Of a stretch of DNA of 62,000 nt, positions 44,511 to 55,890 are shown in pieces. The stretch comes from Symbiodinium natans (taxonomy: Eukaryota; Sar; Dinophyceae; Suessiales; Symbiodiniaceae). The notes under the pieces are model-generated. The model saw only the letters and a program-made list of their open reading frames with translations. It did not search any database and was not told the DNA's origin. A program made the translations under genes and the position numbers. The stretch covers positions 70,001 through 132,000 of the forward strand of contig CAJNDS010002820.1 of the NCBI GenBank assembly GCA_905221605.1, read 5' to 3'. Each line of letters starts with the position of its first letter. Positions within the stretch are counted from its first letter, which is position 1.

Positions 44511-44891
44511 AGGTGTCGATGAGCCGAAAGCCGATATGGGAGGTATCATGGAGCCAATGACCGCATCAACTTAGACCCGCCACGTGCTCAAAAGTGTCAA
44601 GCAAACCGCAGAATTGCATTTGGGGGCTCTCCGCGCTTCCTAAGGGAACTAAGCGTTGACCCTTGGGAGTGTATGATTATATGTCTTGGGAAACTTGAAC
44701 CTGTGGGGCCTAAACCGTAAACCCTACCCTCAACCCTCGCAGTGACCGTCGGGACTCCATTGATTCTTCCTCATTGTCGTATTGCAGGTGATGGCTGAGC
44801 ATAACTGCACCATTGTTGGGGGTACCTCTTACAAATGGCCATTCTTGTTGCTTCCTGGGCTTAAGTATTCATAAACATGTAAGCTGATAAA

Positions 44892-44924
44892 GCCTAAACC
44901 CTAAACCCTAAACCCTAAACCCTA
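44892..44924 (-). repeat. Internal telomere array (left of a facing pair)
   Basis: Five CCCTAAA heptamers, paralogous to 11911-11972. Confidence 0.9.
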
Positions 44925-45052
44925 GGATAAGGTGCCCCTCATGGCCTCAATTCGCGTCACCTTGTGGCATCTTCTCAGCTTTTTGGCCCAGCAGGGTCCC
45001 CACCTCCCTCACCTCCCACGCGCAGCGGCGCAGCGTGCCAACCTTCGAATGG

Positions 45053-45136
45053 CTTAGGGTTTAGGGTTTAGGGTTTAGGGTTTAGGGTTTAGGGTTTAGG
45101 GTCTAGGGTTTAAGCTTTAGGGTTCAGGGTTTAGGT
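45053..45136 (+). repeat. Internal telomere array (right of a facing pair)
   Basis: About eleven TTTAGGG-type heptamers. Longer and cleaner than its paralog at 12102-12158. Confidence 0.95.
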
Positions 45137-45710
45137 TCAAGGTGTAGGGCGCTCAGGGAGCTGAAAGCACGAGCACCTTTCCTTGGGGGGGTCTTAAGTG
45201 ATTTCTGAAAGGCCTCGGATGCTTGCCTTGGAAGTAGAAGAGTAGCGGCTTCAGCTCTTACCTTTAGTAGACCCTGGGCCAACATCAGAAGCAGAAGCTC
45301 ATACAACTCTGCTAGGACCCGCAAGGCTTCACAGGAACTCCCGAGCCCTTTCACCCCAAACTCTAAACCCCAAAACACCCTAAAACCATAAACCCTAAAG
45401 TCGTAAACACTATCACCAAAAAAACCATGGAAATCAGCGAAACAGCCCGGCACCGGTGCAGGGCTAGGGGCTTACGATTCAACGGCAAGAAGAGTTCGGA
45501 TGCTTTGGTACGTAAGGCTTAGGGTTTCTGCTTAGGTTTTAGGGTTTAGAGCTGAGGGTCCTATCCGGGATTGAGACTGCGACTGTCAAAAGTCCTGACC
45601 TCCCGGCAGCAATTGAGACAGACGGCATCGACGAGCACGCAACGGTACAGCCTGGTGACCTGAGCCAATGCAAACCCTAAACTCTAACACCCACACGCTC
45701 AACTCAGGAT

Positions 45711-45887
45711 GTTGCCCCTTATACTAAGAGTCCTGAATATGTTTAATAGGGATTACAGCAGCGGGTACTATAGCCACTATTTCCTGAAGAAACCCCACAT
45801 GAAAAAAAATATTCTCCCTGATAAGGGTAATAGAGGATCAAAATAGTAGATCATCCTTAGTAAGGACTGTTCGTATAAGGGGGCAAC
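45711..45887. mobile_element. 177-bp foldback insertion
   Basis: GTTGCCCCTTATACTAAGAGTCCT at the left end is matched inverted by AGGACTGTTCGTATAAGGGGGCAAC at the right end. The paralogous region (about 12690-12730) lacks it. The interior is AT-rich with no open frame. Confidence 0.6.
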
Positions 45888-45922
45888 ATGCCAACCCTCA
45901 ACCTTACTCCTAACTTGGCGAG

Positions 45923-45987
45923 CCCTAAACCCTAAACCCTAAACCCTAAACCCTAAACCCTAAACCCTAAACCCTAAACCCTAAACC
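45923..45987 (-). repeat. Telomere array with an empty paralogous site
   Basis: Nine CCCTAAA heptamers between CTTGGCGAG and GTCAAGCACAGAAAGG. At 12892-12918 the same sequence reads CTTGGCGAG-CTGGGAGCG-AGCACAGAAAGG. Confidence 0.95.
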
Positions 45988-46060
45988 GTCAAGCACAGAA
46001 AGGCGCCCCATGCACCTCGAGACCTGGTTTGAGGCCTCTTGGATTTTGAAGTTCGAAGTC

Positions 46061-46185
46061 TACTTGGAGGAGGTTCAGGGTACTTCTAACCCCAATTGTA
46101 ACTGCAATTATAAGCCCCCTAGGTCCCCTAAGCAGGTTCTAAGTAGACTTCATTGGGGTTATAAGTACCCATGAACCTCCAAGTA
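46061..46185. mobile_element. TA-flanked foldback element, spacer copy
   Basis: TA-CTTGGAGGAGGTTCAGGGTACTTCTAACCCCAAT pairs with ATTGGGGTTATAAGTACCCATGAACCTCCAAG-TA: about 33 bp arms, 125 bp in all. Related in its ends to 26619-26763 and 56050-56193. Confidence 0.65.
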
Positions 46186-46669
46186 GGGTATGAAGGTGTG
46201 TTAAGGGTTCAACGGTGGTCATACATCCCTCAACCGTGATCCCTAGGGTTTAGGGCTTAGGGAGTGTAGGGTTTAGGGTCCTAAACAACAAAAAGGTCAC
46301 AACACTCACAGCCCCGCCATACCATTAAACCGCAGGTGTTCTTGGAACCTTGAACCCTGCAAGCACAATCCCCCCTCAACCTGAAACCCTACACCCTCAA
46401 ACGCTGGAAGCTTAAAACCCTTAACTTGAGTCCCAAAGCACCAAGAACCCTAAACCCTACCCTGAAAGCCCTCGAACCCAGACATGGCCAAACCCTCAAA
46501 CAAAAAATCCCAAAAACCCTTCCAGCATGGAACCCTAAAACACCCGAAGCTTGATCAAGGTCGGGGACAGGGGCTGGTCCCCGACTTTCCAAAAGCTTCA
46601 ACAAAACGAAAGCCTAGGGTTTGCAGTAAGGTTTGGGGTCGGGTGCTTGGGACGCTAAACCCGTTTCGG

Positions 46670-46738
46670 GTTCAGGGTTGAGGGTTAGGTTTTTAGGGTT
46701 GAGGGTTAGGGTTTAGGGGTAGGGTTTAGGGTTGAGGG
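46670..46738 (+). repeat. Degenerate telomere array
   Basis: TTCAGGG/TTGAGGG/TTTAGGG mixture, paralogous to the right part of 14873-15006. Confidence 0.85.
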
Positions 46739-47510
46739 CCTGAGGCTTTGGAGGCTTGGTGTTGGGCGATCCCGAGGCGCGAGCTTCCTTCAATCCAGCC
46801 ACAAAGCGAGGAAAGGCCATCGCCATTCATTGGCCGCCACCCCTAAATGAGACCCCACATGGTAGGATTCCCTTATAATGAGACCCCAATGCGGCACACT
46901 AATTTCGGAAGCCACCATGTTTGGAAACTCCGTGATTCACAGCAGCAAAGTTTCTTGATTTGTCCATGGATGCCCTGACATGTTTAGTGAGCCAAGATGC
47001 AAGTCGATGGACAGCCCATATACGGTGAAACGATCGTGTGCTGCGACCAGATCCTTAAGGCAAAGCCTGAGTTGGAATACTCCTCGAAACCCCGGGAAAC
47101 CCGAAAAGCCTAGACAGCCTTGGGAGCTACTATCGAGGGCTCCCATTCGACGAGTCGAGGAAGTGAGGTTACAACTTTCAGCACAATCAGCTGCAATCGT
47201 CTTTAATCAGAGCACACAGTTGTATACCCGTTTCTACAGACATACATGCCCAGGCTAAAGACCAAGTCCAACAAGGGATCCCTGAAGAGCCTCATCTACC
47301 AAATCGCCCCGCTGAAGAGAGACTCTTCTCATCTGCCAGTTCGCCTGGGCTTTGGAGCTGGCGCCATGTACCGACCCATGAAATTCGGAAATCCATCTGA
47401 AACTATGTGCCCTGACGGAGCTGCAATGCCAATCGGTATATTACAAAAACTGATAAGATTCACGAGCCCGAATGCAGACACGTGTCATCAACTCCGGCAA
47501 AGCGTGAAGA

Positions 47511-47650
47511 CACGACCCGAGGACACGACACGAGGAAATGACACGAAGACGAAGGCTCGAAAAATAGACATGACACAAGAACACGACACAAAGACATAGC
47601 ATGACAAAAGGATGGGGCACGAAGACACGACACGAAGATAGGACACAACT
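47511..47650 (+). repeat. Imperfect ACACGA(AG) repeat, U4
   Basis: Counterpart of 15830-15995, slightly shorter. Just upstream (47340-47400) a short frame reads GAMYRPMKFGNPSETMCPDG; its relatives in U3 (27205) and U5 (59207) are broken. Confidence 0.8.
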
Positions 47651-47701
47651 CTTCCGAGTACATCTCAGCGCAGGCTGGCCAATCAGACCTTTTGCGACTG
47701 C

Positions 47702-48180
47702 TGCCTCGAATCAGGCTCCAATGTCCCAAAAGCTCCAAGATCCACCCCACAGACAAGAATCACCCGAAGTAGCCATTTCGAGGAGGACTGTGTTTGCAAG
47801 TCGCCTGCGCGGCTCGGACTTGCATGGAATATCTGACCAGCGCCGCGGGGAACGCACGGAAGGGCAGCAGACCGGTCCGTGAACCAGGCCAGCCAAGCTC
47901 AGCAGCTACCCTCGCAAGGGTTGCAGACGAGCGCTGCATCAAAGCTGTGGCTTCTCACATGCAGCGTGCTACTGGTGCAGTTGCAAAGGAAGAGCTGGCG
48001 AGATCCACCCCCCCCCTTTCCCCCCCCGCGCATTGTTTGGAGGTCCTAACTCATAACTGCTTGAAGCCGTTTGAGGTGTGCTCTGGCAAATGGGTCTGAG
48101 AGTCTTGGGTCGCGCAGCAGGTACGAAGAATGGAACGCTTCTGGGATAAAGCTAAGCAGCCAAACCCAAAGCATCACTGA
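47702..48180 (+). CDS. Candidate 3' exons of the unit gene, U4 copy
   Basis: The first stretch carries an in-frame 3-base insertion (AASNQAPMSQKLQ against AANQAPMSQKLQ). The middle exon ends at 47997 with CIKAVASHMQRATGAVAKEE and a GC donor (GCGAGA). A 1-base deletion at about 47909 suggests the exon begins after GGTTGCAG (47926), not at the earlier AG. The intron 47998-48117 (120 nt) holds a C-run. The last exon, 48118-48180, reads RRMERFWDKAKQPNPKHH and TGA. Confidence 0.3.
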
Positions 48181-48867
48181 GTAAAGGCAATCGTCGATGT
48201 GCGATCTCCCCAGTCAGAGAACGTCAGTGGGCTGCGTGAGTCTCAGCCTCAACGGCTCAAGAGCGGTGTGCGGTGCGCCACAGTTGTGGGACGCTGCGCA
48301 GGGTCTTTGAGTGCTAAATGAAGGGTCGTCGTGACGCCTTCTTTGCGACGCCCTATGACGCCACACACGCACCTCAGAGATGAGATTTCAAGAGCAGATG
48401 CCAGAAATGGTTATAGCGTGTTACTCGCACTCGTTTAGCTGTGGTCATCCATGGTCATCCCATGGTCATCCTCTGGTCATCCCATGGTCATCCACCCACT
48501 TCCAACGGCAGGCGGTCAGATGCGGGCCAAGGGGAAAGGTGGGTGGCATTTGATGCCGCAAAGGCACTGAAGCGCGCGCAACTGATCAAGTTATGCAGAT
48601 CGCCGCGCGTGGTTTCTTCCAAGAGACGAAGACCTGCAAGACACGCACTGCGCAAGTCTGCAAGCAAATCTAGCTGGAGCCCTCCCCATCACAGCTGGTC
48701 CGCTCCGGCTTCCGCTTTGCAGCTCAAGTCGCGAGCAGGGGCGCCTCTGGAAGAGTTGCCCGCCTCTTCATCACTGGCTTCTTCCCATGCACGGATGCAT
48801 TCCGACTTTTCGGAGAATAAAGTCTCAAGTGCCTCTTCCACTCTCTCCGCTCTTGGACTGCTGCAAG

Positions 48868-48918
48868 GTGAGGTTTCCTGGTCCCAGAAAAACTCCTGCA
48901 ATCCTCTTTAGTCTGCAG
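48868..48918 (+). other. 51-nt intron-like element, U4
   Basis: CTGCAAG|GTGAGGT ... TAGTCTGCAG|CACC. The exon before it has a 3-base insertion relative to other units, which keeps the DF.E..SSASSTLSALGLLQ frame open and closes the competing one. Confidence 0.4.
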
Positions 48919-50069
48919 CACCTTCGAATAACTTCTGGCGACCTCAAGACAGGGAAACCTACCGCCCAAAGCACCTCTCCCGGCTCATATCAGAGGCCCC
49001 CGCGAGCCCAAAGGGAGCGGCCCGGTGTTGGTGTAGGGAAGAGCCTCCCTGAATGACTTCGGAGGGTTAGCGAAGCGTGGCATTTAGACCTTCGAGATCG
49101 ATCTTGTGTACAGCCGCCCACATGCTGCAGCCGACGGGCATGTCGCTGTCGGCCCTTGCAAGAACTTCTGGCTTCCGAGCAGGTCTTCCAGCGCCTGCTA
49201 CAGCATGCCTCCGCGGACGGCACGACACAGACTTGAAATTTCACTTGAGTTTCGAATCGAAGCCTGACCCTTTAAACACGTGCGTTATCCCAGCAATTCG
49301 CACGTGAGACGCGCTGTGGGGCTGCCAGCTCTTGATCTCAAGAGCCGCGTGCTTATCTGGGAGGGCTGTAGACGACAGGGCATCCAACGATCTTAGTCAT
49401 GTCCTTCTCCAGCCATGCCTCCTGCGGCTGGACACCTCGGCTGCAGGCGATGTTCCACGCAGCCGGTGCATTGTTACAACCATCGCTGGCGCTTCCACTA
49501 TCCTCAACTTGCGAAGTGTCAGTGTGCCGCATTGGCATGCGGTTGCAGCAAGCACCTCCCATGATGATTGAAGAATGAGCCGGTTGTAGAGAAACAACAG
49601 ACGGAGAAGACCCTTCTCAGCAAGGAAAGCGCAGAGCTTGCGCATCGTCAGTGTGCTTGCTGCATTGCCATGCGGCTACGGCAAGCACCTCCCATGCTGA
49701 TTGAAGAAAGAGCCAACTGTAGAGAAACAACAGCCGGAGAAGACACTTCCAAAAACGGAAGAGTAACGCACACGACGTCCAACAAGCCCTCTTAAGAAGA
49801 GGCGAGGGTTTCTGAGGGCGACGGCACTGAAGATATTGAACGATGCTCGCACGGCAGAAGAAAGCGCGCTGCCAGGGGGGACCCGGATGTGCCCATGAGT
49901 CCCATGAGTCTGCTCGGGCTCTTCGCGCGTTACGCGAGAGAGGGTCGGATCCGGAAGCCCCGAGCTTCTGCAGCGGCCCGGGTAGCGAGGCAGTGGATCA
50001 GGAGGGGGGCTGCTCGGGCTCTTCGGGCGTCGGACACAGGAGCCCGCGCAAGACGTGAGAAAGGAAAGG

Positions 50070-50128
50070 GTTTAGGGTTTAGGATTTAGGGTTTAAGGTT
50101 TAGGGTTTAGGGCTTAGGGTTTAGAAGA
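50070..50128 (+). repeat. Telomere array inserted in U4
   Basis: Eight TTTAGGG-type heptamers between GAGAAAGGAAAGG and CCCGAGC. U5 reads GAGAAAGGAAAGG-CCCGAGC (about 61497-61518) and U1 GAAAGC-CCCGAGC. Confidence 0.95.
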
Positions 50129-50251
50129 CCCGAGCTGCCGGGGAAGGTGGATCATTTTGGCCGGGGGGATCTGAGACCCCAATGAACGCGGAGGACTCGG
50201 GAAGTTGACAAAGTCGACCGCGGGATCCCGTGCTCTCAATGCACACATGAG

Positions 50252-50610
50252 CGACGGACAAAATTACTTGGGAGAGTGCGAGGTCGCGGAATACCATGTT
50301 ATCGCTTTAGGTGGGGCCCATTCGCTTTACATACCATGGGACTGCGGATACAAGTGTCTGAACGTGCAAACTAATGTTATCGCTTTCGGTGGCGCCCATA
50401 TCGCTTTCCATTGTTTACTGATATTCGCAACAACTCGTGTCCACCGCAGTACTGGCTTAGACAACACATTTTTTTGGCTGGCGCGATCGCCTACCACCGG
50501 GGACCGAAGATGAGCGTGAGGATCACTGCGAGAACTGAGACTGGCTCATACAACGGGCCAGATGGGCACACGTTGGCAGGGCTCAGGAGATGGAGACGAG
50601 GTTGTTGTGT
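50252..50610 (+). pseudogene. Coding-like insert, U4 copy
   Basis: Longer copy of the U1 insert 3274-3512. One frame reads CYRFRWRPYRFPLF, RNNSCPPQYWLRQHIFLAGA, then (not in U1) IAYHRGPKMSVRITARTETG and SYNGPDGHTLA. An upstream copy of the CYRF block is separated by a TAA stop. The same frame in U1 has no stop there, so this copy has decayed. The fragment looks protein-coding, but I cannot name the family. Confidence 0.35.
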
Positions 50611-50915
50611 AATGGCCCTGCATACCCTTACCATCCACCCAGTTGTGTTAGGGTTTCCCCACAACCACATCAAGCCAGTGTCAACACAAACTTCCTGGAA
50701 GTGGGGATGTTCAGGGCTTAGGGCCCTAGGGCCTATAGGAGCTTTGCGGGATGTAGGGTTGCGGCTTGGAAGTGGTAGGGGCCCGGATTTGTACTTTGCT
50801 ACTTTGCTCAACTTTGCTCTGGCATCATGCTGTAGGGTCTTACCAAAGCCCGGGGTGCAACGCGAGCTTCGGGAGACCCTCTTGTAGCTGACGGTTCCTG
50901 GTGCATCCTGGAAAC

Positions 50916-50941
50916 AACCTAAACCCCAAACCCTAAACCAC
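50916..50941 (-). repeat. Small telomere insertion in U4
   Basis: AACCTAAACCCCAAACCCTAAACCAC between CATCCTGGAAAC and GCATGGCAGAGCC. U3 reads CATCCTGCAAAC-GCATGGCAGAGCC (30239-30264). Confidence 0.85.
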
Positions 50942-53837
50942 GCATGGCAGAGCCTTCGGCCGCGCATGGCTCGGCCAGGAAGAGCGCAGCGAGGTAGTGG
51001 ATCAGGAGGGGGCAGAAACTCAGGGCTCTCACACGTTCATGCAAGCTTCCCGATTCCCCAGACCCTCGCCTCCAGTCCAACCTGTGCAGCATAGACATGC
51101 AAACATGTTTTCTTTGGCGAACTCTGCACTGCCGCAACAAACGCGAAAGCAAGTCTGGTGTGCCGCCCAACACTTCTTCGGCTATAGCAACACCACCCGT
51201 TCAATCGCGCTCTCACCAGATGAGAGAAGCACTCGGCAAACCAGACTCATGTCACAGAGAACGGAAGAAACACACTTGTCTTCATGTGGTGTTACTGCTT
51301 CATGCTGAGTCATACTGCATCTGGCCATGACCTTAGGGCATTCATGGATCCTCTTCCTCGTGTCTTGGGTGCCAGGGATTCGGCGGACCTCGAACCTGAA
51401 ACTCCAGCTTCCAGAGAAAGCCTCACACTACCCTGGGCCCTGGGCCCTCGTGTACATTGAAGCCCCCTGGACCCCAAGACCCGAAGATCCTTGTCACGAT
51501 GACTGGACGTAGTCAGAGGAACGTCGGCTCCAGCTATTCTTCGCGGCGGCCGTGCTCGCATGACTCGCAGAACTTGTGTGACCCGAGTCTGCTGGCTTAA
51601 CAGCATCATGGATCGCTCTTCTGTATTGCGGGTGTGACTGCACTTCGTGGTCTGCAAGCAAGCCAAGCCCGCAAAGTAACGAGCCTGAACGGTTCTGCAT
51701 GCCTCAAAATGGCATGCAGATTCCACGACTGAGCTGGCCAGTGTTTCTGGGCCTTATTGGGCCTTTCTTCTATCTGGCATTCGAAGCATACTAGTTATGA
51801 CTAGCAAACAGCACCAAATCAGGCCGCACATTGGGCAAGTTTCATCACTTCGTGCGAGTTGAGTCATGTCGCCGCTTGGAGAGCGGAAAGGGCAGCGAAG
51901 CGATGACAAGCGCGACTTGCTGAAGGGATAAGGCGAAAGAATGGCAAACAAGGCAAGTACATCAAGTCATGCTAAACAACAAGAACATGTCATGGCATGC
52001 CAGGCCGCGTTCAAGGCTTAACTCCTGATTGCAGGAAAGAAGAATGAGCCCTGTGAGTTTTTCGAAGACACGGATTGAAGGTAGATGCACGTAGATGTGG
52101 GTCCATTACAGCATCAAAGGCCCCAACTGCGACTTTGAGGGCCAGCGGCCCCAGGGATTCTCTCTTCACCTGCGTGTTGACCAAGCTTTGTCTTGGTATG
52201 CAGCTCCCGTACCATGCGGCTGGTGCTTGCAACAGAGCGGCTCTTCGTAGCTAGCTTAAGGTGTGAGAAAGCTTAGGCGTTGCAACCAACACTTCGTCCG
52301 CGCATGCTTTGGGAAGGTATCCTGCGCACCTGACTCGGGCGCTTCGACGCTTCGTTGTAAGCTGCGGACTACTTAAAGGCACGTAGGCGCTGTCGAACCT
52401 GGTTGGCTTGCATGGCACATGGCAGACCCTCCGTCTTGTGAACCTGCTCCGACAGCTTGGGCTAGCGGCTAGTCCAGCTTCTGGGAGCCTGCAAAGTGCA
52501 AGAACTGCCTGTGCATGAAGGTTGACTGCCAAGGTGGTACGTGAATAGAATGAATCCTGGATGATAGGGTCTTTACCTTGTGCATGAAGCGTGAATGGTG
52601 AACACAACCTGGTGATGGTACTAATGGTATGTCAAGAGAGTTCCTGTCACGTAGAAAGACTCATGATGGTACGGTTTCTAAGTGACCTGGACGGACGTAG
52701 AGGTTGGGTCTCAAGGGCGGATTCATGGGCAAGACTGACAGGTGGGATGGATTCCAGGGTCTTTTCACGAGTCTTGGTGATGGTGTCCTAATGATGGATG
52801 GTGTGGGTGACAGGGAGAGAGCGGGAAAGGCTTATAGGTGTGACAGGGAGATTCCGGAAGGTTAGACAGGCGGTTGGGGTCCCGAATTAAAACCGCTATT
52901 AAATGAAGAAGGAGTCGGAACTGGGGAGCGAGCCTCATTCAAGCCAACGTCATGTCCAGGCATGTCTAGACATGCCTGGTCTCGATGTTGTGGGAGGCCC
53001 CGTACAGCCGGCATCCGTGTGCAGGACTCCATCCAAAGCGCTTCGCGTGTGCCCCACCTTCTTACGACAGGATCTGGCTGGCTGATGAGCTTCGATCCTG
53101 CTTGATGTAGACAAGATGCGCCGTAAGTTTGGCCAAGAAGCTCTGTGCACGAAACCTGCCAGCAGACGAGCTGCCGGAAGTGCAAGAAGACCCTTTACAA
53201 AAATTGCTTGGGCTGTTTCCGGCTCTTCTTGGTATCTAAAGTCTTCACCAAATGAGTTCGGACCCCCACCTCCCCCTCAGATGCAGGGACAGACCTCAAA
53301 GACAGGAGCGCGTGGTCTGAAAAGCAAGTACCAAAGTGCTTGAAGCTCAGGCTCTCAAGGAGATACACTGATCAGCTGGGGGACGAGTCGAAAAACAAGA
53401 GGCTGCTTCCTGAGCTTTGTTTGAGCCCAGGCCTTGTGGGCAAAAAACGAAAGCAGGTGACGGGTGTACAGCAGCTCTCCGGCACAGCTGGGAAGCCCTC
53501 AGAAGAGCCCAGGGGCACCCCAGATGCGATGGGCAGGCCTTGGTATGGTGAACGTAGGTTCAAGCGTGAATGTCCTAAAGGATGCCTGCAAAAGGTCTAA
53601 TCAATCAATTCAGCCATTCAGCTGCTGGCGCTTGTGGCCGGTCGGGCTTTCCGAGCCCTGAACGTGAGCACTGCACATTTACCCGCGTATGGCATCGGAC
53701 GAACATGGATTCCTTTGACCTTGTGACGAATTCTGGCGAAAGGATCAGGACTCAGGACTTTGCCATGACACGGCCCGTCGATTTTGTCAAGGTACGTCGG
53801 GAGACGCCTGCGCATGCGCACACATTGTCCGCGACTC

Positions 53838-54218
53838 CGCGGCCGCCGCAAGGGGAGAGCCGGAAAGGCAGACTACGCCAGGCTTGACTGGCTCAGATCA
53901 AAGTACGGGCCGGGGAAGCTTGACTGACCCAAGCGAAGGCCGAGCAGGCGAGGGCGCACTGATCCCACAAAGGCCGGGGATTACAGTGGCGAGGGTGGCG
54001 AGGCTGGCACAAGCGAGGCAAGCATGCTTATTCACGGCTCGGCCAGCTGCTCCGCCGGCAGCTCGGGTGGACCCAGTCGGCGGAGGATCGCGCGAGCATT
54101 CTCACGCTGTAGGGAGACAGCCAAGGCCTGCATGAGCTGCTCAGTCTCAACAGCCTCACTCTCTCCTGTCTTCGCGCCCAGCAGTTGACCAAGTTCCCTC
54201 CAAGTCCGCCTGGCTATC
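53838..54218. other. Private 380-bp segment of U4
   Basis: Homology with U1-U3 stops inside CGCGGCCGCC (53838) and resumes at CCCTTCCCGAATTCCTTGAAGC (54224; U3 35357). About 1.6 kb of unit sequence is missing and this segment is in its place. Confidence 0.6.
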
Positions 54219-54250
54219 GGCGCCCCCTTCCCGAATTCCTTGAAGCTCAA
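54032..54250 (-). CDS. Minus-strand hypothetical fragment in the U4-private segment
   Basis: The 72-codon minus frame reads RTWRELGQLLGAKTGESEAV, ETEQLMQALAVSLQRENARA and ILRRLGPPELPAEQLAEP before a stop. Regular charged/hydrophobic spacing suggests a helical, once-coding segment. The first ~12 codons lie in unit sequence and are probably not native. Opposite strand to the exons around it, so it likely arrived as a fragment of another gene or retroelement. Not recognised. Confidence 0.35.
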   Translation of the reverse strand: MSFKEFGKGAPIARRTWRELGQLLGAKTGESEAVETEQLMQALAVSLQRENARAILRRLGPPELPAEQLAEP

Positions 54251-55890
54251 AAGGTCGAAACGCTCAAGGGGATCAGCCTCTCAGCTCCTGTTGGTGGCAA
54301 TGCCTGCAGCTGCAAACCTTTGCCGTCCTGTGCATTTGTGCCTCACTGCACTCAAAGGGCAACAGGGCAAGTGCAGGTGGTCATGCCTGCAGTGCAAACC
54401 AATGCCATCGTGTGGCCAAGGCAACGGCTGCCTCAACCGCCATGATGACGAAGTTATTGGTGTGTCTAGGCTTAAGGTTGATTTCCGGATCTGTTTAGTA
54501 TTTTCAGTTGCAGCCGAGCGCACTGCGAAGCACAGTTCCTGAGAGTGTGTGGACAGTCCTTGCGAAGCCTCAAACCTTTGCAGCCTTGGCTTTCGCCGCT
54601 TGATCCAGGGCGACGGACATCTGATCATCGACTGCGCTCACCAGCAAACCTCGAACGCCAAGATTCGCGCACGAAGCCTCAATTACAGCTACTCCGATGC
54701 ACGAGCTGCGCTCCGCGGGAGACCCTTCACTAGGGCCAGGCTGAGGCGATCGGACTCCACGCTGAAATGGTCTGCAGGCGTCACGGTCGGTGGGATGTTT
54801 TGGTGGCACGCACCTGAAACAGGAAGGGAACATAAGGGAACCCAGATCGTGCATGCGCGAAAGCAAAGCTTGGTCTGCAGCCCTTTTGGCAAAGTCCTCG
54901 GAGCTCGGATCAAGGCACTCTGCCGATTGAAACTGGAAGTTCCAGACAAAAGCCACTCAGCCGCTCCAGTCGTGGAGGTCAAAGGGTGATGGGACAACGT
55001 GAGCCCAGAAAGAGAGATGACACACGGCACCAGAATACCATGCCGCACAGCAAGGCAACTTGAAGAATGGGAGAAACTTGGCACTCACGTATCAGCAGAG
55101 CCTAGATGCAAATCAAGCTGGAGGAAAGAAGGTGACCCAGAGCCGACGCGGCCAGAGCGCGCTTTGTCGGCGAAGGTCCTCCAACGATCGACGTGTTCAC
55201 TGATGCGTGGCTCCGCTGGCAGAACCGGGGGAACCCTTCTTGAGGGAACATCGAGAGATGAAGGAAGCCCAAAAGTCAATGCCCTCATACAGAATGGTAG
55301 TGCATCTTCGCCACAAACTGGGGTCGCCAAAAGCTCAGCTAAGGTCTTTCTCGGATGTTTAAGGGCTTAAGGACGCTTAGGGCGGACCGTACGGGTCCAG
55401 CCAATCCCTCTGGAAGCTCCATCGGGCAAATCTAAACAACCCCCAAAAGAGATCCCAGCAAAGCAAAAGCTTTTGTTGGCATTTGCACATCCTCGGCTCG
55501 CACTCTGGAAGCTGTGCCTCAGTTCGAATGCACCACACTCGCTGCTAACGATTCGTGCATCATGTAGAGTTATACAGTTGTACCCGTCTATGACACAAAG
55601 TTTGTTGAAAGCAACACATGGGGTTCAGGGGGACCCACAAAGCACGAACTTTGAGTTCTTAGCTCTTCATCCTGCCTTTTTGGCCTAGATTGCCTATGAT
55701 AGCACGCCTATGCTGCCAAGGGCAAGCTCCCTTCCGCAGGAATCCAACCTTTCTGAGGTAAAGTGCCTTTCAAAAGAGAAGGGGGGGGGGGTTGCCTGGG
55801 GGGCCCCTTGATCCTGCCAACTCTCTTATGGCAACCCCCCTCTTGAACCTGAACTCCGGACAATCTCAACTAAGCTTGTACATAGACCCC

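Noticed and set aside
50145-50170. Possible spliced-leader relic (ATTTTGGC)
   Set aside because: Only eight bases match the dinoflagellate leader; the CTCAAG end is absent. I saw no convincing leader relic anywhere.
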